Positions 39,825 through 49,028 of a stretch of DNA of 64,000 nucleotides are shown in pieces. The notes beneath the pieces were generated by a model that worked only from the letters and a program-made list of their open reading frames with translations, ran no database searches and was not told the origin of the DNA. The translations under genes were made by a program, and so were the position numbers. Position 1 is the stretch's first letter; each line of letters begins with the position of its first letter. Source of the DNA: Lentzea sp. NBRC 102530 (GTDB taxonomy: Bacteria > Actinomycetota > Actinomycetes > Mycobacteriales > Pseudonocardiaceae); the NCBI RefSeq assembly GCF_030269365.1, contig NZ_BSTF01000008.1, forward strand, positions 1 through 64,000, written 5' to 3'.

Positions 39825-42359
39825 AAGGTGAGATGGCGGCGGGGACTAGCCGCCGCAGCGATTGCCCTGTCGTCATTGGCGACGGTCCAGGCCGCCCACG
39901 CGGCCGAGGACTACACGCAGAACGTGACCGCGATCGACGCGACTCAGGCCCGGATCAACTTCACGCCGACGACCCCTGCCAACTACGTCGACGTGCACTA
40001 CCTGATCCCGGGTACTCCGCAGCAGAACTTCCGCATGACCAACAACGCCGGGACCTGGCAGAAGACCGTCGGGTCGCTGTCGGCCGGCACGGTCATCGAC
40101 TACTGGTTCACCTACGAGAAGAGCGGTCCGCAGTACGACACGCCGCACTTCAGCTACACCCACCAGGGTGCGGCGCAGCCGGTCGCGACGCCGACGTTCA
40201 GCCCGCCGGGTGGTACCTACTCGACGGCGCAGACGGTGACGATCTCGACCAGCACGTCCGGTGCGACGATCCGCTACACCACGGACGGCTCCACGCCGAC
40301 GACGAGCAGCCCGGTCTACAGCGGGCCGATCTCGGTGACCGGCAACAGGACCATCAACGCCATCGGCATCAAGTCCGGCCAGCCGAACTCGGCGGTGGGC
40401 AGCGCGTCGTACGTGATCGGCACTCCGGTCGCCACGCCGACGTTCAGCCCTCCCGGTGGTGCCTACGCCTCCGCGCAGACGGTGACCATCTCGACGAGCA
40501 CGTCCGGCGCGACCATCCGGTACACAGTGGACGGTTCGACGCCGACCGGCAGCTCTCCGGTGTACAGCGGGCCGATCTCCGTGTCCAGCAACAGGACCGT
40601 GCAGGCGATCGGCATCAAGTCCGGGCTCGCGAACTCGGCCGTGGCCAGCGCGACCTACACGATCGGGACGCAGCAGGGGTGTCTGCAGTCCGACACCCCG
40701 AACTTCGGGCCCAACACCCGGATCTTCGACCCGAGCATGTCGGCGACGAGCATCCAGACGCAGCTCGACATCGACTTCAACAACCAGAAGGACACGATCA
40801 CCGCGCAGATGGCGCCGCGCCGGGTCGCGCACCTGTTCAAGCCCGGCACCTACAGCGGCATCCACGACGACGTCGGTTACTACACCTCGGTGTCCGGGCT
40901 CGGCAAGAACCCCGGGGACGTCGTGATCAACGGTGACATCACCGTGGACGCGTTCAACGAGTCCGACAAGGGCGTGGCGCTGCAGAACTTCTGGCGCTCC
41001 GCCGAGAACATGGCCGTGGTCCCCAGCAACGGCACCAACCGCTGGGCCGTCGCGCAGGCCGCGCCGTTCCGCCGCATGGACGTCCGCGGCAACCTGGCGC
41101 TCTACCCGGCCAGCTACGGCTTCGCGTCCGGCGGCTACACGGCCGACACCCGCGTCTCCGGCCAGACCGCGTCGGTCTCGCAGCAGCAGTGGTACACGCG
41201 CGATTCCAACTACGGCAGCTGGAACGGCGGCGTGTGGAACATGGTGTTCTCCGGAACGCCCGGCGCACCGGCCACCACGTTCCCGAACCCGCCGTCGACC
41301 AACCTGGCGACGACGCCGATCTCGCGCGACGTGCCGTACCTCTACTTCGAGAACGGCAAGTACCGGGTGTTCCTGCCCTCGTTGCGCACCAACGCCTCCG
41401 GCGCGTCGTGGATCAACGGCGGCACGCCCGGCTCGTCCCTCCCGATGAGCGACTTCTACGTCGTGAAGTCCGGTGACACGGCCGCCACGATCAACGCGGC
41501 GCTGGGCAACGGCTGCAACCTGTTCTTCACGCCCGGCATCTACAACGTCAACCAGACGATCAACATCACGCGGCCCAACACCGTCGTGCTGGGCATCGGC
41601 TACGCGACGATCGTGCCGCAGAACGGCGTCACGGCCATGCAGGTCGCGGACGTCGACGGCGTGCGGATCAAGGGCATCCTGTTCGACGCCGGCACCACCC
41701 TGTCGCAGTCGCTGCTGACCGTCGGCCCCGCCGGCTCGTCGGCCTCGCACGCGTCCAACCCGACCACGCTGCAGGACGTGTTCTTCCGCGTCGGCGGCGC
41801 GATCGCGGGCAAGGCGACGAACAGCCTCGTGATCAACAGCCACAACACGATCATCGACCACACCTGGATCTGGCGCGCCGACCACGGCAACGCCGGCACC
41901 TGGGGCTGGGACGAGGCCATCGGTGACACCGGCCTGGTCGTGAACGGCAACGACGTGCTGGCCACGGGCCTGTTCGTCGAGCACTACCAGAAGTACCAGG
42001 TCATCTGGAACGGCAACGGCGGGCGGACCATCTTCTTCCAGAACGAGATGCCGTACGACGTGCCCAACCAGGCGTCCTGGATGGCGCCCAACGGCGTGAC
42101 GGGCTACGCGGCCTACAAGGTCGCGGACAGCGTCACGTCGCACGAGGCATGGGGGCTGGGCAGCTACTGCTTCTTCAACGTCAACCCGTCGGTGCGGGCC
42201 GAGAACGCGTTCGAGGTGCCCAACCGGTCCGGGGTGAGGATGCACAACCTGCTCACCGTGTCGCTCAACTACCAGGGCACGATCTCCCACGTGATCAACG
42301 GCGTGGGCGGGGTGACACCGCCGGGCACTGTGCCGGTGAACGTCGTCAACTACCCGTAG
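39810..42359 (+). CDS. Secreted right-handed beta-helix protein with two chitobiase-type C-terminal domains
   Basis: The protein has 849 residues. A signal peptide (RRGLAAAAIALSSLATVQAAHA) is followed by a beta-sandwich. Two nearly identical CHB_HEX-like domains of about 80 residues (ATPTFSPPGG...IRYTTDGSTP...IKSGQ) lie at about residues 125-285. The rest resembles GH55- or pectate-lyase-type beta-helix proteins, with FFTPGIYNVNQTINI, NTVVLGIGYATIVP and GLFVEHYQKYQVIWNGNGGRTIFFQNE. It probably acts on an extracellular polysaccharide, but no catalytic residues can be named. GTG 39810 fits the leaderless -10; GTG 39828 just after the operator is the alternative. A sugar-type operator supports a carbohydrate role. 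Confidence 0.8.
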   Translation: MRALSKVRWRRGLAAAAIALSSLATVQAAHAAEDYTQNVTAIDATQARINFTPTTPANYVDVHYLIPGTPQQNFRMTNNAGTWQKTVGSLSAGTVIDYWFTYEKSGPQYDTPHFSYTHQGAAQPVATPTFSPPGGTYSTAQTVTISTSTSGATIRYTTDGSTPTTSSPVYSGPISVTGNRTINAIGIKSGQPNSAVGSASYVIGTPVATPTFSPPGGAYASAQTVTISTSTSGATIRYTVDGSTPTGSSPVYSGPISVSSNRTVQAIGIKSGLANSAVASATYTIGTQQGCLQSDTPNFGPNTRIFDPSMSATSIQTQLDIDFNNQKDTITAQMAPRRVAHLFKPGTYSGIHDDVGYYTSVSGLGKNPGDVVINGDITVDAFNESDKGVALQNFWRSAENMAVVPSNGTNRWAVAQAAPFRRMDVRGNLALYPASYGFASGGYTADTRVSGQTASVSQQQWYTRDSNYGSWNGGVWNMVFSGTPGAPATTFPNPPSTNLATTPISRDVPYLYFENGKYRVFLPSLRTNASGASWINGGTPGSSLPMSDFYVVKSGDTAATINAALGNGCNLFFTPGIYNVNQTINITRPNTVVLGIGYATIVPQNGVTAMQVADVDGVRIKGILFDAGTTLSQSLLTVGPAGSSASHASNPTTLQDVFFRVGGAIAGKATNSLVINSHNTIIDHTWIWRADHGNAGTWGWDEAIGDTGLVVNGNDVLATGLFVEHYQKYQVIWNGNGGRTIFFQNEMPYDVPNQASWMAPNGVTGYAAYKVADSVTSHEAWGLGSYCFFNVNPSVRAENAFEVPNRSGVRMHNLLTVSLNYQGTISHVINGVGGVTPPGTVPVNVVNYP

Positions 42360-42365
42360 AGCACG

Positions 42366-42405
42366 GAGAACAGGGCCCGTCACCCCGGTGGCGGGCCCTG
42401 TTCTC
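42366..42405 (+). terminator. Strong hairpin terminator
   Basis: GAGAACAGGGCCCG (42366-42379) pairs perfectly with CGGGCCCTGTTCTC (42392-42405) around a 12-nt loop, 6 nt after the stop of the beta-helix gene. It lacks a clear T run but is a 14-bp GC-rich stem. Confidence 0.75.
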
Positions 42406-42410
42406 GTCCG

Positions 42411-42881
42411 GTGGGCAAGACGACGACGTTCTCGGTGGACGACCAGGGCTTCTGGCTGCTGGACGACGCGTTCGAGGTCTGGCTCTGCTACCTGGTCGAC
42501 GCCGCCGAACGGATCGAGGCTGATCCCTGGGCCGCTGAGCTCGCCGAGGGCTGGAGGAGCCTCCGGCACTGCCCCCACCTGGGCGATTTCTACCGCGACC
42601 TGACCGATCCGCAGAGGCGGCTGCTGATCGCCGTCTGCGCCGACGCCCGGCGGCACGCCGTCGAGGGCGGTGACGTGCCACGTGATTTCACGCGAACGGG
42701 AAAGGACCACGTCGAGGCCGTCCGGGTGCTGGAGGTCGCGGACGGGTGCCTCGAGCTGCTGTCCGGAACCTTCCCGCCGGACCCGCCGGGTGGTGCGTGG
42801 TTCCTCGGCACCGGCGGGGGCTGGGCCGTCATGCCGGTCAGCACCAGCGCGCTGGCCAGGCCGCGGTTCGCCGACTTCTGA
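42411..42881 (+). CDS. Hypothetical protein, 156 residues
   Basis: I do not recognise a family. The sequence looks genuine: VDDQGFWLLDDAFEVWLCYLVDAAERIEADPWAAELAEGW begins a helical half, HCPHLGDFYRDLTDPQRRLLIAVCADARR follows, and a Gly-rich end reads GGAWFLGTGGGWAVMP. There is no signal peptide or membrane helix. GTG 42411 comes 6 nt after the terminator and has neither an obvious ribosome-binding site nor a -10 box, so a later start is possible (GTG 42435). Confidence 0.55.
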   Translation: MGKTTTFSVDDQGFWLLDDAFEVWLCYLVDAAERIEADPWAAELAEGWRSLRHCPHLGDFYRDLTDPQRRLLIAVCADARRHAVEGGDVPRDFTRTGKDHVEAVRVLEVADGCLELLSGTFPPDPPGGAWFLGTGGGWAVMPVSTSALARPRFADF

Positions 42882-42927
42882 GGGCCTGATTTCGTCCGGC
42901 GGCCGCCGCATTGCGATGATGCGTGCC

Positions 42928-43308
42928 ATGTCGATCGAGCGCGGCCCCGAGTTCACCGAGTTCTGGACCGAGCGGCACCTGTGCACGCTGTCCACCGTCC
43001 GTCTCGACGGGACTCCGCACGTGGTGCCGGTCGGCGTCACGCTCGACGCCGAGGCCGGGATCGCGCGGATCATCACGTCCGGCGCGTCGTGGAAGGTCAA
43101 GCACGTCAGCGAGGCGGGCTACGCCGCTGTGTGCCAGGTGGACGGTCGGCGTTGGTCCACGCTGGAGGGTCCGGCGGTCGTGCGCGACGACGTGGAATCC
43201 GTGCGCGACGCCGAACGGCGGTACGCGTTGCGCTACAAGAAGCCCCGGGTCAACCCGGAGCGCGTCGTCATCGAGATCCAGGTGAAGCGTGTCACCGGCA
43301 CCGTCTGA
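42928..43308 (+). CDS. PPOX-class (pyridoxamine-phosphate-oxidase-fold) F420/FMN-dependent protein
   Basis: The protein has 126 residues. The split-barrel fold is seen in FWTERHLCTLSTVRLDGTPHVVPVGVTLD, IITSGASWKVKHV and AAVCQVDGRRWSTLEGPAVV. Small actinobacterial members of this family bind F420, FMN or heme and reduce quinones or other small molecules. It directly precedes cobL with a 20-nt overlap, so it may be the first gene of that operon without being a cobalamin enzyme. ATG 42928 is preferred; ATGs at 42916 and 42919 are alternatives. Confidence 0.82.
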   Translation: MSIERGPEFTEFWTERHLCTLSTVRLDGTPHVVPVGVTLDAEAGIARIITSGASWKVKHVSEAGYAAVCQVDGRRWSTLEGPAVVRDDVESVRDAERRYALRYKKPRVNPERVVIEIQVKRVTGTV

Positions 43309-44434
43309 CGTCGTGGTCGTCGGCATCGGCGCCGACGGCTGGGACGGGCTTTCCCCTGCGGCCCAGCAGGCTGTTTCCCGCTCACGTGTGCTCATGGGGT
43401 CGCAGCGGCAACTCGACCTGGTGCCGGGGGAGTTCGAGCGGGTGGCCTGGCCGTCGCCGCTGGTACCGGCGTTGCCCGGACTTTTCGAAACTTTCCGGGA
43501 CGTGTGCGTGCTCGCGTCGGGTGACCCGATGTTCCACGGCATCGGGACCACCTTGGTGCGGCTGCTGGGTGAACGCGTCACGGTGATCCCGCATCCGTCC
43601 TCTGTGTCCCTCGCCTGCGCGCGGCTCGGGTGGGCGTTGAACGAGGTCGAGGTCGTGTCGCTGGTGGCCCGTTCGGCCGACCTGCTACGCCCCGTGTTGA
43701 CGCCGGGACGGCGCGTGCTCGTGCTCGGCGGTGACCCGGAGACCGTTGCGGCGCTTGCCGGACCGATCATCGTGCTCGAACAGCTAGGTGGTGCCGCCGA
43801 GCGGGTTTACCCTTGGTCCGGGCAGGACTCGGACCCTCTGTGCGTGATCGCGATCGAGTACGGCGGAAGCGCTCTCCCGCGGGTTCCCGGACTGCCTGAT
43901 GACGTGTACGAATCCGATGGCCAGCTGACGAAGCGAGAGGTGCGGGCTATTTCGCTGTCGAGATTGGCGCCGCTGCCCGGGCAGCTGCTGTGGGACGTCG
44001 GGTCCGGGTCGGGCTCGATCGCGATCGAGTGGGCGCGCACGCACCCGACGTGCCGCGTCATCGCCGTCGAGCAGTCGGCCGAACGCGCAGAGCGAATCGG
44101 CCGTAACGCTGCGTCTCTGGGCGTGCCGGGGGTGGAGGTCCACATCGGACGGGCGCCGGACGCGTTGCAGGGCTTGGAGAAGCCCGACGCGATCTTCGTC
44201 GGCGGCGGCGTGACGGTGCCCGGCGTCCTCCAGGCCTGCTGGGACGCCCTGGCCTCCGGCGGTCGTTTGGTGGTGAACGCCGTGACGCTCGAGTCCGAGG
44301 CCGTCGTGGCGCAGTGGTACGCGAAGCTCGGCGGCGACCTGGTGCGGATCGCGGTGAACCGCGGGTCGGCGGTCGGCGGTTTCACCGGCTGGCGGCCGCA
44401 CATGCCCGTGACCACGTGGAGCGTCGTCAAGTGA
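43289..44434 (+). CDS. cobL: Precorrin-6Y C5,15-methyltransferase (decarboxylating), CbiE-CbiT fusion
   Basis: The protein has 381 residues. The N-terminal CbiE domain (about 1-195) begins DVVVVGIGADGWDGL and carries the SAM-binding ASGDPMFHGIG. The C-terminal CbiT domain has the class-I methyltransferase loop LLWDVGSGSGSIAIEWA. It methylates C5 and C15 and decarboxylates the C12 side chain of precorrin-6Y to give precorrin-8X. GTG 43289 overlaps the preceding gene. The stop overlaps cobM (GTGA). Confidence 0.92.
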   Translation: MSPAPSDVVVVGIGADGWDGLSPAAQQAVSRSRVLMGSQRQLDLVPGEFERVAWPSPLVPALPGLFETFRDVCVLASGDPMFHGIGTTLVRLLGERVTVIPHPSSVSLACARLGWALNEVEVVSLVARSADLLRPVLTPGRRVLVLGGDPETVAALAGPIIVLEQLGGAAERVYPWSGQDSDPLCVIAIEYGGSALPRVPGLPDDVYESDGQLTKREVRAISLSRLAPLPGQLLWDVGSGSGSIAIEWARTHPTCRVIAVEQSAERAERIGRNAASLGVPGVEVHIGRAPDALQGLEKPDAIFVGGGVTVPGVLQACWDALASGGRLVVNAVTLESEAVVAQWYAKLGGDLVRIAVNRGSAVGGFTGWRPHMPVTTWSVVK

Positions 44435-45171
44435 CCGTGCACTTCATCGGCGCCGGACCAGGCGCCGCCGATCTCATCACCGTGCGCGGGCAGTCGTTGA
44501 TCGCCTCGTCGCCGGTGTGCCTGTACGCGGGCGCGCTGGTCCCGGTGGAACTGCTGGACTTCTGCCCGCCGGGCGCGCGGAAGGTCGACACGGCAGAGCT
44601 GACCCTGGACGAGATCGTCGCCGAACTGGTCGCGGCCGCCGAGGCCGGGCTCGACGTGGCCAGGCTGCACTCCGGCGATCCGTCGGTGTTCAGCGCGATG
44701 GCCGAGCAGATGCGCCGGCTGGACGCGCTGGGCATCGCGTACGACGTGACGCCGGGGGTGCCCGCGTTCGCCGCCGCTGCCGCCTCGCTGCAACGGGAGC
44801 TCACCGTGCCCGGCGTGGGGCAGACGGTGATCCTGACCCGCACCTCGCAGCGCGCCACGCCGATGCCCGAGGGGGAGGACCTGGACACGCTGGGTCGCAG
44901 CCACGCGACCCTGGTGCTGCACCTGGCGGTGCAGCGGATCGCCGACGTGGTGGCGGAGCTGGTGCCGAACTACGGCCTGGACTGCCCGGTCGCGGTCGTG
45001 GCCTACGCGTCGCGCGCGGACGAGGTGGTGCTGCGCGGGACGTTGGACGACATCGCGGCGCAGGTCGCGGCCGCCGGGATCAAGCGGACCGCGGTGATCA
45101 TCGTGGGACGGACGCTGGGGGCGACGCAGTTCCCGGACAGCCACCTGTACTCGGCCACGCGCGTTCGATGA
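44431..45171 (+). CDS. cobM: Precorrin-4 C11-methyltransferase
   Basis: The protein has 246 residues. The class-III (tetrapyrrole) methyltransferase loop is VHFIGAGPGAADLITVRG, followed by the conserved LHSGDPSVFSAMAEQMRRLD and the substrate region TVILTRTSQRATPMP. It transfers a methyl group from SAM to C11 of precorrin-4. GTG 44431 overlaps the cobL stop, and its own stop overlaps the cobK start (ATGA). Confidence 0.92.
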   Translation: MTVHFIGAGPGAADLITVRGQSLIASSPVCLYAGALVPVELLDFCPPGARKVDTAELTLDEIVAELVAAAEAGLDVARLHSGDPSVFSAMAEQMRRLDALGIAYDVTPGVPAFAAAAASLQRELTVPGVGQTVILTRTSQRATPMPEGEDLDTLGRSHATLVLHLAVQRIADVVAELVPNYGLDCPVAVVAYASRADEVVLRGTLDDIAAQVAAAGIKRTAVIIVGRTLGATQFPDSHLYSATRVR

Positions 45172-45914
45172 TCCTGATCCTCGGCGGCACGGGGGAAGCG
45201 CGGGACCTCGCGCGCAGGCTGGCCGCGGCCTCGTCGAACGCGGGCGCGTCCACCACCCCGCGCTGCCGGGTGGTCTCGTCCCTGGCAGGGCGGGTCAGCA
45301 ATCCCGCTCTCCCCGCCGGCGAAGTCCGCGTGGGCGGCTTCGGCGGGCCGGACGGCTTGGCGCAGTGGTTGCGGGACAACGACGTCAGGGCCGTGGTCGA
45401 CGCGACGCACCCGTTCGCGCGGCAGATCACCGCCAACGCTGTCGAGGCCTGCCACCGGGTCGGCGTGCCGTTGCTGGTGCTGCGGCGGCCCGGGTTCGAG
45501 GCCCGGCCCGGCTGGCTGTGGGTGGACGGCGTGGCCGAGGCGGCACGGTCGTTGCCCGGCGAGCGGGTGTTCCTCACGACCGGGCGGCAGGACCTGGCGG
45601 AGTTCGCCGGCTGCCCGCAGTGGTTCCTCGCGCGGATGGTCGAACCACCGGAACCCCCGCTGCCGCAACGGATCGAGGTGCTGCTTTCGCGCGGACCGTT
45701 CACAGTGGACGGTGAGCTGGGGCTGATGCGATCACGTGAGATCGACGTGCTGGTCACCAAGGACAGCGGCGGGCCGATGACCTCGGCCAAGCTCGACGCC
45801 GCCGAGCTGCTCGGGATTCCGGTCGTGGTCGTGCGGAGGCCACCGCTCCCACCCGTGGAAACGGTGACCTCCGTCGACGCCGCGGTCAGCTGGTTGGGTA
45901 CCGCCGGGGCGTGA
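45168..45914 (+). CDS. cobK: Precorrin-6A reductase
   Basis: The protein has 248 residues. The NAD(P)-binding start ILILGGTGEARDLARRL and the segments VDATHPFARQITANAVEAC, VFLTTGRQDLAEF and VTKDSGGPMTSAKLDAA are characteristic. It reduces precorrin-6A to precorrin-6B before CobL acts, so cobL, cobM and cobK form a logical operon. The last 29 nt overlap the end of the convergent cobIJ gene. Confidence 0.9.
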   Translation: MILILGGTGEARDLARRLAAASSNAGASTTPRCRVVSSLAGRVSNPALPAGEVRVGGFGGPDGLAQWLRDNDVRAVVDATHPFARQITANAVEACHRVGVPLLVLRRPGFEARPGWLWVDGVAEAARSLPGERVFLTTGRQDLAEFAGCPQWFLARMVEPPEPPLPQRIEVLLSRGPFTVDGELGLMRSREIDVLVTKDSGGPMTSAKLDAAELLGIPVVVVRRPPLPPVETVTSVDAAVSWLGTAGA

Positions 45915-47352
45915 AGACCACGCCCTGCTCGGTCACGACCGTCTGGGACGAACCGATGATCAGCAGGCAGCGCATGTCGATCGTGGCCGGGTCGAGGGCG
46001 CCGAGCGTGAGGACGCGGATCTCCTCTTCCGGGCCGCCGACGTCCCGTCCGACGACGACCGGGGTCTCCGGCGCGCGGTGTCGCAGCAGCAGGTCGCGCA
46101 TGTCCGCCACCTGGTGCGTGCGGGCCTTGGACGCCGGGTTGTAGATCGCGATCACCAGGTCGGCCTTCGCGGTGGCTTCGAGGCGTTCGGCGATGACGTT
46201 CCACGGCTTGAGCCGGTCGCTCAGCGAGATCACCGCGTAGTCGTGGCCGAGCGGCGCGCCCGCCTTGGCCGCCACGGCGTTCGCGGCCGTGACGCCGGGC
46301 AGCACGCGCACCGGCACGTCACCGGTCTCCGCCGCCACCTCGAGGACCGCGGTGGCCATCGCGAAGACGCCGGGGTCACCCGAGGAGATCACCGCGACCC
46401 GTGCGCCCTTGCGCGCGAGGTCGAGCGCGAACGCGGCACGTTCGGACTCGACCTGGTTGTGCGACGAGTGCTTCTTCTGGCCGGGACGCTGCGGGACGCG
46501 GTCGAGGTAGGTGCTGTAGCCGACCAGTTCGTCGGCGGCCTCGACCTCCTGGCGGGCCTCCGGGGTGAGCCACGCGCGGTCGCCCGGCCCGAGGCCGATG
46601 ACGACGACCTCGCCCTTCGGCTTCGCGGGCTTCGACCGGCTCGGCAGCACGGCGATCGAGAAGTACGGGACGTCGGCGGGGTCGACGTCGGCCAGCGGCG
46701 CCATCTTCTGCCGGGCGGTCGTCGCGCGTTCGACGTACCAGGCGCCGTCGAGCCTGCCGGACGCCTCGAGCGCGTCCCGGACGTTGCCGAAGGTGCGGCC
46801 CAGCTTGAGGATCGCGGCGCAGTCGGTGTCGGCGAGCCGGCTCGCGAGCTCGGCCGGGGGCAGCGTGCCGGGCAGGATCGTGAGCACCTCGTCGCGTTCG
46901 ACGAGCGGCGTGCCGAGCACCGCGCTGGCCCCGCTCACCGACGTGACGCCGGGGACGACCTCCCACTCGTAACGGTCCTTGAGGCGCTTGTGCATGTGCA
47001 TGTAGGAGCCGTAGAAGAACGGGTCCCCGGCGGCCAGCACGACGACCGTGCGTCCCGCGTCGAGGTGCGCGGCCAGCGTGGCGGCGGCCTCCTCGTAGAA
47101 GGAGTCGATCTCGCCCTGGTAGTCGTCGGTGTCCTCGGTGGTGACCGGGTAGACGAGCTGTTCCAGGATCTGCGGATTCGGATCGTCTTGGCCGCGGAAG
47201 TAGGGCGCCGCAATGGTTTTCGCGACGCTCCGGCCGTGGCGGGCGCTGTGGAACGCCACCACGTCGGCCTCGCGGATGAGCCGCGCGGCCTTGACCGTCA
47301 GGAGTTCCGGGTCACCCGGACCCAGGCCGACGCCGTAAAGTTTGCCCGTCAC
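45886..47352 (-). CDS. cobIJ: Bifunctional precorrin-2 C20-methyltransferase/precorrin-3B C17-methyltransferase
   Basis: The protein has 488 residues. Two tetrapyrrole methyltransferase domains are fused. CobI is at about 1-235 (KLYGVGLGPGDPELLTVKA, VLAAGDPFFYGSYMHMHKRL), and CobJ is at about 240-488 (GEVVVIGLGPGDRAWLTPEA, ISSGDPGVFAMATAVLE, AIYNPASKARTHQ). The fusion is common in actinobacteria. GTG 47352 overlaps the cobH stop by 4 nt. It is the last gene of the minus-strand cobG-cobH-cobIJ operon. Confidence 0.92.
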   Translation of the reverse strand: MTGKLYGVGLGPGDPELLTVKAARLIREADVVAFHSARHGRSVAKTIAAPYFRGQDDPNPQILEQLVYPVTTEDTDDYQGEIDSFYEEAAATLAAHLDAGRTVVVLAAGDPFFYGSYMHMHKRLKDRYEWEVVPGVTSVSGASAVLGTPLVERDEVLTILPGTLPPAELASRLADTDCAAILKLGRTFGNVRDALEASGRLDGAWYVERATTARQKMAPLADVDPADVPYFSIAVLPSRSKPAKPKGEVVVIGLGPGDRAWLTPEARQEVEAADELVGYSTYLDRVPQRPGQKKHSSHNQVESERAAFALDLARKGARVAVISSGDPGVFAMATAVLEVAAETGDVPVRVLPGVTAANAVAAKAGAPLGHDYAVISLSDRLKPWNVIAERLEATAKADLVIAIYNPASKARTHQVADMRDLLLRHRAPETPVVVGRDVGGPEEEIRVLTLGALDPATIDMRCLLIIGSSQTVVTEQGVVFTPRRYPTS

Positions 47353-47969
47353 TCTTCCTCGCTCGCGATCGCGTTGATGGCCGCCGCCGTCATGGCACTG
47401 CCGCCGCGCCGCCCGCGCACCACGAGGTGCTCGAGATCCGTTGCGGCCAAAGCTTCCTTGGACTCCGCGGCCCCGATGAACCCGACCGGGATGCCGAGGA
47501 CCGCGGCCGGGCGCGGTGCCCCGGCGGCGATCAGGTCGAGGAGGTGGAACAACGCCGTGGGCGCGTTGCCGATCGCGATCACCGCACCGTCGAACCTGTC
47601 CCGCAGGAGTTCGAGCGCGGCGGCACTGCGCGTGTTGCCGATGGCCTGCGCGAGTTCCGGCGTGCGCGGATCCTGCAGGAAGCAGAGGACTTCGTTGTCG
47701 CGCGGCAGCCGGCGGCGCGTCACCCCGGACGCCACCATGTTGGCGTCGCACAGGATCGGCGCGCCTGCCAGCAACGCTCGACGGGCGTCGCGCACGACGT
47801 TCGGCGAGAACGCCACGTCGGCGGGCAGGTCGGTCATGCCGCACGCGTGGATCATGCGGACGACGACCCGCGCCACGTCGTCGGGGAACCCGGTGAGGTC
47901 CGACTCCGCGCGGATGGTGGCGAAGGACTGGCGGTAGATCTCCGCCCCGTCCTTGATGTACTGCGTCAA
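47349..47969 (-). CDS. cobH: Precorrin-8X methylmutase
   Basis: The protein has 206 residues. The catalytic His lies in RMIHACGMTDLP. ILCDANMVASGVTRRRLP, AIGNAPTALFHLLDLI and IPVGFIGAAESKEAL are all conserved. It moves the C11 methyl to C12 to form hydrogenobyrinate. TTG 47969 is chosen because GAGGAGAT precedes it and because TTGA overlaps the cobG stop; other starts lack a ribosome-binding site. Confidence 0.9.
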   Translation of the reverse strand: MTQYIKDGAEIYRQSFATIRAESDLTGFPDDVARVVVRMIHACGMTDLPADVAFSPNVVRDARRALLAGAPILCDANMVASGVTRRRLPRDNEVLCFLQDPRTPELAQAIGNTRSAAALELLRDRFDGAVIAIGNAPTALFHLLDLIAAGAPRPAAVLGIPVGFIGAAESKEALAATDLEHLVVRGRRGGSAMTAAAINAIASEEE

Positions 47970-49021
47970 CGGATCTCCTCGTAGCCGTCGCCGGTCGCGA
48001 CGAACTCGATCACATCGCCCGCCGGGCGGCCGCAGCGGCGGGCACAACCCGACCAGTGCACGGCGCCCGGACTGTCGGACCTGCTCCCTGGAATCGAAAT
48101 TGGGGGTACCCGGCCTGGCCCGTGTGTGTGGTGGGGCATATCGAGCCAAGCGCGCACATCGGCCCGGACGTCGGAGAGCGACTTCGCGCAGCCGGGGCGT
48201 CCGGTGCAGGCGCTCACGCCGTGCCAGGGGGAGCGCGGGTCGGTGATGAGGCCGGACGTGTCGGTGCCGGCGGGCACGACCAGGCTGCGCCACGGGGTCA
48301 GCCGCAGCGCGACACCGGGGAGTTGCGTGGCGTCGAGGCGGCCGAGCGGGACGCCCGGCGTCAACGGTGAAGGTGCGACAGGGGTCACAGCGGGGGTGAT
48401 CCGCGGGGCGTCGGAAGTGCCGAAGTGAGCGGTGATCTTTCGCACACCGTCGTCCACTTCGGACAGGCGCCAGGCCGTGCCGCGCAGCCGCTGGAAGAGG
48501 CGGGCGGCGGACAGGACGGCGTCGACCGGGTCGGTGACGCGGACGCCGGTGTCCTGGCCAGCGAGAAGCAGGGCGAACGTGCCGGACGGCTCGCTGACCA
48601 GCCCGAAGTCGCCGCCCAGCCCGCTCACCGCGGCACCGGCCGTCAGCAGGAAGCGCCCCGGCAGATCCGCCAGCGAAGCGTCTCCGCACAGCGCCGCGTC
48701 GATCTCGTCGACCAGCCCCTGGTTGTCCTCCAGCGGCGCCGCGATGATGTTGCGCATCCGCTCGTGCGTCGCCGACGGCAGCAGCCCCGCCGCGGCCAGC
48801 CGCGCACCCAGCTCCACGCCGTCCGCCAGGCCTCTGATCTGGAGGTTCGCCCGCGAGGTCAGCTCGATCGACCCCGAACCGAGCTCCGCGGCGGCACCCC
48901 GCACGACGTCCCACTGGGCAGCGGAGAGCGTGCCACCCGGCACCCGGATGCGCGCCAGCCCGCCGTCGGCCGCCTGGTGCAGCTCGACGGCGCCGGGGCA
49001 GGCATCCGGGTGACTACGCAT
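47966..49021 (-). CDS. cobG: Precorrin-3B synthase
   Basis: The protein has 351 residues and belongs to the nitrite/sulfite-reductase family. Siroheme/4Fe-4S ligands are CTGRPGC and CARRC. It oxidises precorrin-3A with O2, the hallmark of the aerobic pathway. Between the two Cys pairs lies an unusual, Pro/Ser/His-rich stretch (MPHHTHGPGRVPPISIPGS) that lengthens the spacing to 47 residues. ATG 49021 is 7 nt from the minus-strand -10 box TACAGT (49029-49034), so a leaderless mRNA is likely. No cobalamin riboswitch is seen on this strand. Confidence 0.88.
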   Translation of the reverse strand: MRSHPDACPGAVELHQAADGGLARIRVPGGTLSAAQWDVVRGAAAELGSGSIELTSRANLQIRGLADGVELGARLAAAGLLPSATHERMRNIIAAPLEDNQGLVDEIDAALCGDASLADLPGRFLLTAGAAVSGLGGDFGLVSEPSGTFALLLAGQDTGVRVTDPVDAVLSAARLFQRLRGTAWRLSEVDDGVRKITAHFGTSDAPRITPAVTPVAPSPLTPGVPLGRLDATQLPGVALRLTPWRSLVVPAGTDTSGLITDPRSPWHGVSACTGRPGCAKSLSDVRADVRAWLDMPHHTHGPGRVPPISIPGSRSDSPGAVHWSGCARRCGRPAGDVIEFVATGDGYEEIR

Positions 49022-49028
49022 AGGTCGG

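Noticed and set aside
39873..43100. 1,075-codon minus-strand open frame opposite the beta-helix protein
   Set aside because: It is a shadow frame produced by high third-position GC. It covers a signal-peptide gene, a terminator and two further genes on the other strand, and its translation is low-complexity Arg/His/Val/Asp.
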